Positions 1-8,315 of a stretch of DNA of 64,000 nt are shown here, one piece after another. The stretch is taken from assembly GCF_900167935.1 (NCBI RefSeq), contig NZ_FUYL01000005.1, positions 186,001 through 250,000 on the forward strand. Direction: 5' to 3'. The stretch is from Maribacter arcticus (lineage in GTDB: Bacteria > Bacteroidota > Bacteroidia > Flavobacteriales > Flavobacteriaceae). The notes below the pieces were generated by a model. That model made no database searches. It worked only from the letters and a program-made list of their open reading frames with translations, and had not been told where the DNA came from. A program made the translations under genes and the position numbers. How positions within the stretch are numbered: position 1 is the first letter of the stretch; the number at the start of each line of letters is the position of its first letter.

Positions 1-1434
1 AGTATTGTTGATGTTACGGTAAATAGTATCCTCGAAAAGCTAGATCCACATTCGGTATACATTTCAGAGAAAGAAATGGATCGCGTATCTGAAAACATGA
101 AAGGTGATTTTGTAGGTATTGGGGTAAATTTCTATGCTTATAAAGATACAATCACCGTTATTAAAACAGTAAAAGATGGCCCAAGTTTTTTAAAGGGTAT
201 TTTACCAGGTGACCGTATTTTAATGGCAGATAACGATACGTTGTACGGAAAAGATTTTCAAAGTGAAACGATTGTCGAAAAGCTAAAAGGTAAAGAAGGT
301 ACCACGGTCAACCTTAAGGTATTTAGAAAAGCAGAAAACAAAACGTTCAATGTTAAGGTTAAACGTGGTGTAGTGCCATTAAAAAGTGTAGAAGCTTTTT
401 ATATGTTGACTAAAGATATAGGTTACATAAAAGTGAATCGTTTTGCCGAATCGACCTATAAGGAATTTAAAAATTCACTAGTTGATTTACAAAAAAGAGG
501 GGCGAAAAAATTGGTTCTCGATTTACGTGATAATCCAGGTGGCTATTTAGGAATGGCAGAAGAGATGGCCGATGAGTTTTTAGAAGATGGTAAACTTATA
601 TTGTTCACCAAGAATAAGAAAGGCAAGATAAATAAGAGTTTTGCTACTGATGAAGGTAGTTTTGAAGATAAACCCATCTATGTTCTTATAAATGAAAGGT
701 CTGCGTCAGCAAGTGAGATCGTTGCAGGGGCGTTACAAGACAATGATATTGGAACAATTGTAGGTCGTCGTTCATTCGGTAAAGGATTGGTTCAACGTGA
801 AATGGCACTAGGTGATGGTTCGGCCGTACGATTAACAGTTTCGAGGTATTATACTCCTACTGGGCGCAGTATTCAAAGAACATATGCCAACGGTACTAAA
901 GATTACTACCAACGCTTTACAGACAGGTTTCATAGTGGCGAAATGGTTTCAGTGGATAGTATCAAAGTAGCAGATTCTTTAAAATTTGTGACTCCTAAAG
1001 GAAAGGTTGTTTATGGCGGAGGAGGAATAATTCCCGATGTATTTGTGCCTATTGGTAGTAATGAGGAAGAGGCTGTTGAGAGTATGGACAACTTGGGCTT
1101 CTTATCCTTTTTTGTATTTGAACACTTAGAAGAAGATCGTGATAGATATGCGAACTATTCACAAGAAGAGTATGTGAACGATTTTAAAGTTGATGATATA
1201 CTTTTTGAAAAATTCGTAGAGTATTCTGTAAATAGAAATTTAAGGATGAATTTCTATGACCATGAACAAAGCATAAAGCGGTTTTTAAAGGCAAGCATTG
1301 CTGAGCAATTGTTCAATACTAATATACATGCGAAGATTAAGGCAGATGAAGACCCTATGCTTCAGAAAGTATTAGAATTGGATAGTAATGTAGTGCAACA
1401 ACAAGAATCTAGCTTAATCAAAGCTAATAATTAA
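1..1434 (+). CDS. S41-family C-terminal processing protease (5' end outside window)
   Basis: The frame is open from base 1, so the gene begins upstream of the window. The visible part starts in the conserved LDPHSVYI segment of carboxy-terminal processing proteases, continues with a PDZ domain (roughly 95-370), then the peptidase core. SASASE carries the presumed catalytic Ser (codon 706-708) and SFGKG the Lys (codon 781-783), 25 residues apart as in E. coli Tsp. After about position 1030 comes a long charged extension typical of Bacteroidota members. It probably acts in the periplasm on exported substrates. Its stop codon overlaps that of the convergent small membrane gene by 4 nt. Confidence 0.93.
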   Translation, partial: SIVDVTVNSILEKLDPHSVYISEKEMDRVSENMKGDFVGIGVNFYAYKDTITVIKTVKDGPSFLKGILPGDRILMADNDTLYGKDFQSETIVEKLKGKEGTTVNLKVFRKAENKTFNVKVKRGVVPLKSVEAFYMLTKDIGYIKVNRFAESTYKEFKNSLVDLQKRGAKKLVLDLRDNPGGYLGMAEEMADEFLEDGKLILFTKNKKGKINKSFATDEGSFEDKPIYVLINERSASASEIVAGALQDNDIGTIVGRRSFGKGLVQREMALGDGSAVRLTVSRYYTPTGRSIQRTYANGTKDYYQRFTDRFHSGEMVSVDSIKVADSLKFVTPKGKVVYGGGGIIPDVFVPIGSNEEEAVESMDNLGFLSFFVFEHLEEDRDRYANYSQEEYVNDFKVDDILFEKFVEYSVNRNLRMNFYDHEQSIKRFLKASIAEQLFNTNIHAKIKADEDPMLQKVLELDSNVVQQQESSLIKANN

Positions 1435-1634
1435 TCCTTATTTATTTTATCTTGAATCTTTTTGCTTGTCACAAAAACCAAAAGTAGTATTATGGCACAT
1501 AAAGAAGCCATAATACCAATAAGTGCAATGGTACTATCTTTCTCAAACGGATTGGCAAAATCTACCATCGTTACGTTATAGGCAATTAAAGCTACTGCAA
1601 TAGCTATGAAGATAATTGATATTGTCTTGCTCAT
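1431..1634 (-). CDS. Small two-helix membrane protein, unknown function
   Basis: The 67-residue product has two hydrophobic stretches (about residues 5-24 and 36-56) joined by a short polar loop, and ends in a Lys-rich tail. No family was recognised. It is convergent with the S41 protease gene and shares the four bases TTAA as both stop codons. A weak promoter-like TAACTTTA lies at 1649-1656 on the minus strand. Codon use and the clean two-helix pattern support a real gene, but there is no functional clue beyond the inner membrane. Confidence 0.65.
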   Translation of the reverse strand: MSKTISIIFIAIAVALIAYNVTMVDFANPFEKDSTIALIGIMASLCAIILLLVFVTSKKIQDKINKD

Positions 1635-1671
1635 AAACTAGTTTTTTATAAAGTTACAACCTTCTTCTTTC

Positions 1672-2250
1672 CTAGAAAAGTTGATTGATATTGGCCGCGA
1701 ATAATTTTACTGCAATTGCCATTAGAATAACCCCAAATACTTTTCGAATAACATTAACACCACCTGATCCCAGCATTTTTTCAATCTTAACAGATGACTT
1801 AAGAACTATAAAAACGAAAATAATGTTTACAATAATTGCAATTATTATATTTTCAACATAAAACTCAGCTCTTAATGAAAGAAGAGAGGTTAGGGTGCCT
1901 GCACCGGCAATTAATGGAAAAGCTATAGGTACAATAGATGCACTCTCGGGTTCATCATCTCTATATAATGTTATACCCAAAATCATTTCGATAGCTAAGA
2001 AAAATATAATGAAAGCACCAGCAACGGCAAATGAGTTTACATCAATACCTATAAGGTTTAAAATTTCTTCTCCAAGAAATAAAAAGGCAACCATAATAAT
2101 TGCGGCAACAACAGAAGCCTTTTCAGATTGAATATGCCCAACCTTATTTCTAAGACCAATAATTATGGGAATACTCCCTAAAATATCAATAACAGCAAAG
2201 AGTACCATACTTGCTGTAATAATCTCCCTAAAATTAAAATGAAACTCCAT
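1672..2250 (-). CDS. MarC-family integral membrane protein
   Basis: The 192-residue, strongly hydrophobic protein has about six membrane segments. The N-terminal stretch with VLFAVIDILGSIPIII and the later AFPLIAGAGTLTSLL are typical of the MarC (UPF0056) family. The family's biochemical role is unsettled: the old link to multiple antibiotic resistance was withdrawn, and transport is only assumed. It is transcribed away from the DUF3109 gene, with a TAAATTTG box 15 nt before the ATG. Confidence 0.9.
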   Translation of the reverse strand: MEFHFNFREIITASMVLFAVIDILGSIPIIIGLRNKVGHIQSEKASVVAAIIMVAFLFLGEEILNLIGIDVNSFAVAGAFIIFFLAIEMILGITLYRDDEPESASIVPIAFPLIAGAGTLTSLLSLRAEFYVENIIIAIIVNIIFVFIVLKSSVKIEKMLGSGGVNVIRKVFGVILMAIAVKLFAANINQLF

Positions 2251-2264
2251 GTTGAAAATTTTTG

Positions 2265-2272
2265 CAAATTTA
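2265..2272 (-). promoter_or_regulatory. -7 promoter box TAAATTTG for the MarC gene
   Basis: Read on the minus strand the sequence is TAAATTTGC, matching the Bacteroidota -7 consensus TAnnTTTG. It lies 14 nt before the ATG at 2250. I found no clear TTG at the expected -33 spacing, so only the -7 half is supported. Confidence 0.5.
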
Positions 2273-2331
2273 CGTTTATAAATTTCGACTTGGTTGATTA
2301 TTCTAGAAATATTCTAAGACCATTACTTTTT

Positions 2332-2347
2332 AAAAAATGTATCTTGC
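2332..2347 (+). promoter_or_regulatory. Promoter-like motif AAAAAATGTATCTTGC before DUF3109 gene
   Basis: The same 16 bases occur at 31343-31358 before the dGTPase gene, in each case about 20 nt from the ATG. TATCTTGC resembles the -7 consensus TAnnTTTGC with one T missing. The exact repetition before two unrelated genes argues for a promoter element, but this is inference. Confidence 0.5.
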
Positions 2348-2364
2348 GGCCTTTAAATTAGACC

Positions 2365-2934
2365 ATGTTTCAATTAGGAAAAACTATTGTATCAGAAGAA
2401 ATCATCGAGAATGATTTTGTATGTAATCTTAACGCCTGTAAAGGTGGTTGCTGTGTAGATGGCGAAGCTGGTGCGCCAGTAGAGGATTCTGAAACAGAGA
2501 TTATGGTTGATATTTATGCTAAAGTAAAACCCTTTTTACGCCCAGAAGGCATAAAGGTTATAGAAGAACACGGTGCATTTGTAAAAGGTGAAGATGGTGA
2601 GTGGGAAACTCCATTAGTGAATGGTAGTGAGTGTGCATATGTTATTTTTGATGAGCGCAAAATCGCTAAATGTGGTATCGAAGAAGCGTATAACCAAGGT
2701 AAGATTAAATGGAAGAAACCTGTTTCATGTCATTTATATCCAGTAAGGGTTAAAGAGTATACCGAGTTAACTGCTGTAAATTATCATAAATGGCAAATTT
2801 GTGACCCTGCTTGTTCATTAGGTGAAGAATTAAAAGTTCCGGTTTACAAATTTGTAAAAGAAGCTTTAATTCGAAAATTTGGTGAAGTTTGGTATAAGGA
2901 GTTAGAAGAAGTGGCGAAAGACCATCTCAAATAA
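2365..2934 (+). CDS. DUF3109 family cysteine-rich protein
   Basis: The 189-residue cytoplasmic protein has the DUF3109 signature near the N terminus (CNLNACKGGCCVDG, Cys 20, 25, 29, 30). Further cysteines sit in SECAYV, AKCGIE, VSCHLYPVR and ICDPAC. About eight to ten conserved cysteines imply metal or Fe-S binding, as in the related YkgJ-type proteins, but no function has been established. The ATG follows the TATCTTGC motif by 17 nt. Its 3' end overlaps the convergent kinase gene by 8 nt. Confidence 0.9.
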   Translation: MFQLGKTIVSEEIIENDFVCNLNACKGGCCVDGEAGAPVEDSETEIMVDIYAKVKPFLRPEGIKVIEEHGAFVKGEDGEWETPLVNGSECAYVIFDERKIAKCGIEEAYNQGKIKWKKPVSCHLYPVRVKEYTELTAVNYHKWQICDPACSLGEELKVPVYKFVKEALIRKFGEVWYKELEEVAKDHLK

Positions 2935-4909
2935 TTGGTATATAAATAACTATTTGGGTGCCAATTGGGTTGGTGTCATCATCGAATTTATCTATGATTT
3001 CAACATGAAAATAGTTCTCGTAATCACGTGAAAAATTTGCTAATCGTTCTTTAGTTATATCTATACCGACAGATTTTCTTTTTAGAACTTTACTGTCTTT
3101 AATCTTTTCGGCAGCATCTCGTCCTACTCCGTTATCGGTTATGTTTATTTCTATAAAGCCGTTTTTTCCTTTTTTGATTTCTAGGTCAATATTTTTTGCT
3201 CCATCTTTAGAAGATAGTCCATGCCATAAAGCATTTTCTAAAAATGGCTGTAAAATTAGAGAGGGTATCTTTATATTATGAGTGTTAATGTCATCTTTTA
3301 CATAAACATTAAAATTGATTTCGTTAGAAAATCTAATGTTTTCAATATTCATGTAAAGGGCAACCGTTTCTAATTCTTCAGCTAGTGATATTTCTCTTTG
3401 TGAAGAAGCTTCAAGTATTTTACGAACTAGTTTTGAAAACTTATTTAGATAATGAACAGCATTTTTTTTCTCGTTATTTATGATATATAATTTAATTGAA
3501 TTTAAAGAATTGAATAGAAAATGAGGATTCATTTGACTTCGTAACATACTTTGTTCTAAAGTCAATAATTTTTTCTCGGCATTTAACTGACTTTGTCTGT
3601 ATAGTATATAAAGTATGCCTATTAACAGTATTAAGAAGATTGCTATAACGATTAAGATTGTCCTGTTTTTCCTAAGTTTTAAACGAACAGATTCGTTTTC
3701 TTCTGAGAGTCTTTGTAATTGATTAGTCTTAATTTGAGATTCATACCTCAAAATCATATCATTTACATATCTCAAATTTAAGGAGTTTGTAATTCCCTCT
3801 TCATATTTTTTAAACTCTTTATAATAGTTCATACCTTTTTCATAGTCATCACGCTTAATCCAAAGTTCAGATAGAAACTTATTTGCTTCGGCGATTTCAG
3901 CATTTATATCATAGGTTTTAGCCAAGTTAAGCCCAGCTTTTAAGTTTGTTTCTGCCGTTTCATAATCACCTAAATGTATCAACGCCCAGCCAAGATTAAT
4001 ATAGATAATGGTGACTATGTTTTGGTCTCCCAAAGCAATTGCCTTGTTAAGGTTTGTTTGTAATATGTTTATTGCTTCATTAATTTTTCCGTTGTGGACA
4101 TAAACATGGGCAATGCTATAATTACAAATAATCTTTCCTTTTTCAGAATCGATTATTTCATTGTAAACTAGAGATTTTCTGAAGTTTTGAAGTGCAGGTT
4201 CTAATTTTCCTTGAGCTTCATAACACTCTCCTAAATTTTGGTGATTAATTGCGAGACCTAATTTATTGTCGAGTTCTCTTTCAATAATCATTGACTTTTC
4301 GAATTTTTCTATGGCGAGATCATATTGCTCTAGTAATTGATAAATATTACCAATACTATTTAGTGAAACATTTTTGCTTCGCTTTAGGTCATTACTAGGT
4401 TCAGTCACTGTTTCAGCTAATTCAAGAGCTTCTTGACTATAGTCGAGAGCAGATTTTACAGCTTCCGTTTTTCTATATACTACACTGATCATGTTAAGAC
4501 TATAGACCCTAAATTCTATACTATTCGCATTGACGGAGATTTTAAGTGCATCTTGAAATAAATCTAATGCCTTTGGATATAAAGAAACATCGCTATAAAT
4601 TCTACCTAATTGATTAAGTGCATAAGCTTGTCCATATAAATACCCTTTATCCTCAGATATATTGTCAACGTATCGAATTAGGGTACTATCTTTTCTAAAT
4701 TCTTTTAAAACTTTATCAATTTCTTCATAAGTTTTAGGAGCTGCTGTTATTAGGCTATCGACCTTCTTTTTGAATGTTGAAGGTATGGTTTGAGAATAGT
4801 TGTATTGTATGAAAAATAGTGTGCTTAAAAAACAAAATAGGAAGTTGAGCCTGTTACTATGTGCTGAATTCTCAGAATTAGGCATATGTATTCGTAGTGG
4901 ATTAAACAT
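2927..4909 (-). CDS. TPR-containing LytS-type sensor histidine kinase
   Basis: The 660-residue membrane kinase has an N-terminal signal or anchor, then tetratricopeptide repeats over about residues 70-400 (including YGQAYALNQLGRIY and LGLAINHQNLGECYEAQGK). A coiled linker and one transmembrane helix (about 418-440) follow. The kinase domain is the His_kinase/LytS type: H-box QMNPHFLFNSLNS (phospho-acceptor His near residue 460), N-box NITDNGVGRDAA and a C-terminal HATPase end. The TPR part probably faces the periplasm and senses a protein or peptide. It lies 8 nt downstream of the LytTR regulator on the same strand, so the two should form one system. Confidence 0.92.
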   Translation of the reverse strand: MFNPLRIHMPNSENSAHSNRLNFLFCFLSTLFFIQYNYSQTIPSTFKKKVDSLITAAPKTYEEIDKVLKEFRKDSTLIRYVDNISEDKGYLYGQAYALNQLGRIYSDVSLYPKALDLFQDALKISVNANSIEFRVYSLNMISVVYRKTEAVKSALDYSQEALELAETVTEPSNDLKRSKNVSLNSIGNIYQLLEQYDLAIEKFEKSMIIERELDNKLGLAINHQNLGECYEAQGKLEPALQNFRKSLVYNEIIDSEKGKIICNYSIAHVYVHNGKINEAINILQTNLNKAIALGDQNIVTIIYINLGWALIHLGDYETAETNLKAGLNLAKTYDINAEIAEANKFLSELWIKRDDYEKGMNYYKEFKKYEEGITNSLNLRYVNDMILRYESQIKTNQLQRLSEENESVRLKLRKNRTILIVIAIFLILLIGILYILYRQSQLNAEKKLLTLEQSMLRSQMNPHFLFNSLNSIKLYIINNEKKNAVHYLNKFSKLVRKILEASSQREISLAEELETVALYMNIENIRFSNEINFNVYVKDDINTHNIKIPSLILQPFLENALWHGLSSKDGAKNIDLEIKKGKNGFIEINITDNGVGRDAAEKIKDSKVLKRKSVGIDITKERLANFSRDYENYFHVEIIDKFDDDTNPIGTQIVIYIPII

Positions 4910-4917
4910 AAAATGGT

Positions 4918-5652
4918 TTACAACAAATCTAAAAAATCTGATTTCTTTTGTCTGGAAACCGGTATTTTATGGTTCGATTTTAGCACCACATAACCATCAG
5001 TTTTCAAGAATTCTTTTATTTTGTTTAGATTGATAATATAGGAATTATGAATTCTAAAAAAGGAGTCTGACGGTAATAATTCGTTTACTTCTTTTAATTT
5101 TTTAGTAAGCACAATTTTCTGACCATCTGTTAAAAATATCGTACTATAATTACCGTCAGATTCGGCGTATAGAATTTCGTCACTCTCAAGAAAAAGTAAT
5201 TTGCCATCTGTATTAAGGGTAATTCTTTTATGAATGGATCTAGAATTGAAATTGAGCATTGCCATCTCTAATTTTTCGACAGAGAAATTTTTATTGTTGA
5301 ACTTTTTTATTTTGGCAATAGTATTTTCTAGATCATCAGTGTCAATAGGCTTAAGTAAGTAATCTAAAGCTTCATTTTTAATTGCTTTTAGGGCGTATTG
5401 GTTGTATGCTGTAGTAATAACAACAGGAAAGTTTTTATTGGTAAGCTTTTGTATAAATTGAAATCCATCCATAGTAGGCATTTCAATATCAAGAAAAAGA
5501 CAATCCGGAGTGTTTTTTTCTAAATATTCTAAAGCATCATGTGGGTTGGTGAAAGAGGCTATAACATTGATTTCATCACTGAAATTTGTGAGTTCCCAAG
5601 TTAAACTTTGCAATGCCTTTATTTCATCATCAACAATTACGGCTTGTAGCAT
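4918..5652 (-). CDS. LytTR-family response regulator
   Basis: The 244-residue protein has an N-terminal receiver domain (acidic pocket VDDE at 7-10, phospho-acceptor Asp55 in LFLDIEMP, Lys in LLKPID) and a C-terminal LytTR DNA-binding domain from about residue 140 (FRIHNSYIINLNKIKEF is diagnostic). It is the first gene of the pair and should be phosphorylated by the adjacent LytS-type kinase. Its target genes cannot be read from the sequence. Neighbouring candidates are the two small exported proteins transcribed the other way. Confidence 0.95.
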   Translation of the reverse strand: MLQAVIVDDEIKALQSLTWELTNFSDEINVIASFTNPHDALEYLEKNTPDCLFLDIEMPTMDGFQFIQKLTNKNFPVVITTAYNQYALKAIKNEALDYLLKPIDTDDLENTIAKIKKFNNKNFSVEKLEMAMLNFNSRSIHKRITLNTDGKLLFLESDEILYAESDGNYSTIFLTDGQKIVLTKKLKEVNELLPSDSFFRIHNSYIINLNKIKEFLKTDGYVVLKSNHKIPVSRQKKSDFLDLL

Positions 5653-5958
5653 ATTAAAATTATATCAAGTTAGAAAGTTAGGAAAAATTAGGGGGTTCAC
5701 TAGCTCTAAGACACAAATTTGTATCAATGGATGCTATTCTCGTATAATCGGTTGAAAAAGTAATAATGCTGATGCAATTCTCTCGATTCAATACTTTTGA
5801 AAGAAAAAGATTACAAAATTAACAAGTAGGAGTTCTCTTCAAATTTTGCATAGCCCGTTTACACAAAAAAAAGGACAGGTTATACAATACTAACGTAGCT
5901 TTTTCCATCTTAATTTACCTTTAGGCAACAAGTTAGAATTAGTTTAAACCTAATTAAC
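5653..5958. other. Intergenic region between LytTR gene and small exported protein
   Basis: AT-rich divergent region with no convincing gene. TACCTTTA at 5916-5923, 35 nt before the next ATG, matches the -7 consensus in seven of eight positions and could drive the small plus-strand gene. I saw no strong hairpin. Confidence 0.4.
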
Positions 5959-6099
5959 ATGAAAAAATGTAGCATAATGTTTGCGCTATTTATAGTGTTC
6001 TTGGTGATTGCTTCTAAAGTTTTGAAAACTGATAATCAATTAAGCGAAAATTTAGTTGTCGAAAATGAAATTAAGGAGCAACCGATTATTCGACCATGA
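5959..6099 (+). CDS. Small membrane-anchored peptide, unknown function
   Basis: A 46-residue frame begins with MKKC and a hydrophobic helix (about residues 5-19), followed by a polar, Glu- and Asn-rich tail ending in IIRP. The layout is that of a single-pass membrane or secreted small protein. A promoter-like TACCTTTA lies 35 nt upstream and the next exported gene begins 27 nt downstream, so the two may be co-transcribed. No family is recognised and the frame could be fortuitous. Confidence 0.45.
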   Translation: MKKCSIMFALFIVFLVIASKVLKTDNQLSENLVVENEIKEQPIIRP

Positions 6100-6126
6100 A
6101 TATTTTTTTACGTCAACATGTAATCT

Positions 6127-6660
6127 ATGATTCCAATAGTAGGTAAGTCTCTAAAATTGTTTTTTTTCGGTTTTATACCGTTGTTTTTGTTTTCTAGTGG
6201 TTCTAAGCCGACTGTAGATTACCCTGCTCTTAAGAGTGGGTCGTGTCAGTTTAATGTCACGGGTAAATATAATTTGAAAATTGAGGGGGTAGCAACCTTT
6301 CAATATAGTGCCGAAGAAGATGAATTGGGCAATAGGCGCAACAAGCTAATGCTGAATTTTGTGCCGAATGGTAATGCTGAAGTGCAAACAATTGAATTTG
6401 TTATCGCTCAGAATGAAATGCTAACTGGATTTTATAGAATAAAAACTTTGAATGGCTTAATTAATGGGTTTGACGGTGTTTATGGTTTTGCCGATATGGA
6501 TGGGCCGAATGAGCTTCCTTTTTTTATTAAAACAGGTGGTGTTAGAATTATTAAAAACTATAACGATGCTATTGATGGTAGTCTAGAGGTACAATTTAAA
6601 AATGCAAATGGAGAATCTTTGAATATCAAAGGTTCTTTTAGTGCGGTTACAAAAATATAA
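6127..6660 (+). CDS. Exported protein of unknown function
   Basis: The 177-residue product has a hydrophobic signal segment at residues 9-24 (LKLFFFGFIPLFLFSSG). The mature part is rich in alternating polar and hydrophobic residues, suggesting an all-beta fold (ALKSGSCQFNVTGKYNLKIEG; later LEVQFKNANGE). A single Cys remains after the signal. No family was recognised. It follows the 46-residue peptide gene and is transcribed away from the LytTR system, which makes it a plausible but unproven target. Confidence 0.75.
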   Translation: MIPIVGKSLKLFFFGFIPLFLFSSGSKPTVDYPALKSGSCQFNVTGKYNLKIEGVATFQYSAEEDELGNRRNKLMLNFVPNGNAEVQTIEFVIAQNEMLTGFYRIKTLNGLINGFDGVYGFADMDGPNELPFFIKTGGVRIIKNYNDAIDGSLEVQFKNANGESLNIKGSFSAVTKI

Positions 6661-7161
6661 TAGTAAAAACATAAGTACGGTTCTTTATAAAATAGTGTAT
6701 GTTATTTTATTTCTGATGTTTTGAGCGCCAATATAAGTAAGGTTACGGCTTATCCGTATAATTACATTCTAAGAAAAGGTTTCGGGGGAACTACCTTTAT
6801 TAGTCTTGGTGGGCATTTTTCATAATATGAGCATTAGAGGGGCCGTACATTTTTTGTAAATTCTTCCAAATCCCTAATATTCTTTCAAATAACATTAATA
6901 AACCATCTAGTATGATTTTTTATACTTTTTGGTTTATAATTGTTTTGTTTAATATTTAAAAAAGTTACTCCAAAGAATCGATTAGTCTTAGGGCAATGAA
7001 CATCACCTGTGAGCCTAGATTTCAACATTTTGTGTTAAAAACTTTGTTGCCTAAATGCTAAAACACCCTTTAAAAATTGAATGCATTTTTGAATCTTTGT
7101 TAGTCCCTACAAGAAGGTAGAATTCAACTTCTTTACAATTAATTTTTTAAAATATAATTAT
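6661..7161. other. 501-nt intergenic region upstream of nrdB
   Basis: No convincing gene in six frames. AT-rich, with several T-runs near 6911-6960. It presumably holds the nrdB promoter, but I found no exact TAnnTTTG box close to the start, and no NrdR-box pair that I would defend. Confidence 0.5.
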
Positions 7162-8142
7162 ATGTCCACAGCCCTAGAGCCTATTTTGGAAGAAAATGCA
7201 GACCGATTTGTTATATTCCCTATAAAACATCATGATTTATGGGATTGGTACAAAAAATGTGAAGCTTGTTTCTGGACAGCAGAAGAAATCGATTTAAGTG
7301 AAGACTTAAATGACTGGAATAATAAGCTGAATGATGACGAGCGGTACTTTGTTAAGCACATACTTGCTTTTTTTGCCGCTTCTGATGGAATCGTAAATGA
7401 GAATTTAGCTGAAAATTTTGTAAGTGAAGTACAATATGCCGAGGCCAAGTTTTTCTACGGATTTCAGATTATGATGGAGAATATCCATTCAGAAACATAT
7501 TCTTTATTAATCGATACCTATGTGAAGGACGAGAAAGAAAAGAATATACTTTTTAAGGCTTTAGAAAATTTCCCTGCAATTAAGAAAAAAGCTGACTGGG
7601 CCTTAAACTGGATAGAGTCTCCAAGTTTTGCAGAACGCCTAATTGCCTTTGCGGCCGTAGAAGGTATTTTCTTTTCAGGTGCTTTCTGTTCAATTTTCTG
7701 GTTAAAGAAAAGAGGTTTAATGCCAGGCTTAACGTTTTCCAATGAGTTGATTTCTAGGGATGAAGGAATGCATTGTGACTACGCTGTACATTTGCATAAC
7801 AAGCATTTAATTAACAAGGTGCCAAAAGAGAGAATCACCGAGATTTTGACTGAAGCACTAGACATAGAACGTGAATTTATTACAGAATCGTTACCAGCAA
7901 GTTTAATTGGAATGAATTCTAAATTGATGACACAGTACCTAGAGTTTGTTACTGATAGACTTCTTGTAGAACTGGAGTGTGATAGGGTTTATAATACGAC
8001 AAACCCATTCGACTTTATGGATATGATTTCGTTGCAAGGAAAAACAAACTTCTTTGAGAAAAGAGTTGCTGAATATCAGAAGGCAGGCGTAATGAATAAT
8101 GATGAAGAAGCACAGAAAATCAGCTTCGACGCAGATTTCTAA
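7162..8142 (+). CDS. nrdB: Ribonucleoside-diphosphate reductase beta subunit, class Ia
   Basis: NrdB carries the di-iron tyrosyl-radical cofactor that starts ribonucleotide reduction in the NrdA subunit. The 326 residues contain the expected ligands: Asp75, Glu106 and His109 in MENIHSE, the radical Tyr113 four residues later, Glu167 in AAVEGIF, and Glu201/His204 in RDEGMH. The radical tyrosine is present, so this is the ordinary Ia type and not a Tyr-less Ic form. The gene lies 173 nt before nrdA on the same strand. The order beta then alpha is common in Bacteroidota. Confidence 0.97.
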   Translation: MSTALEPILEENADRFVIFPIKHHDLWDWYKKCEACFWTAEEIDLSEDLNDWNNKLNDDERYFVKHILAFFAASDGIVNENLAENFVSEVQYAEAKFFYGFQIMMENIHSETYSLLIDTYVKDEKEKNILFKALENFPAIKKKADWALNWIESPSFAERLIAFAAVEGIFFSGAFCSIFWLKKRGLMPGLTFSNELISRDEGMHCDYAVHLHNKHLINKVPKERITEILTEALDIEREFITESLPASLIGMNSKLMTQYLEFVTDRLLVELECDRVYNTTNPFDFMDMISLQGKTNFFEKRVAEYQKAGVMNNDEEAQKISFDADF

Positions 8143-8315
8143 ATATAATTAAAGTCTAAATATGGCCAGTACAAACTGGTAAGACTTTTGATCCATAGTA
8201 GAGAATAACAACTTTAATTTTCGCCTACACTTTTTAGTTACGCTTACCCTTACTAGCTAAAAATTGTGGGCTTTGATGACCAATAGTAATAACCTTTAAA
8301 AATAACAGTAGCCAC

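Noticed and set aside
6661-7161. NrdR-box pair before nrdB
   Set aside because: Nothing matching the usual paired 16-bp boxes at the right spacing could be defended.
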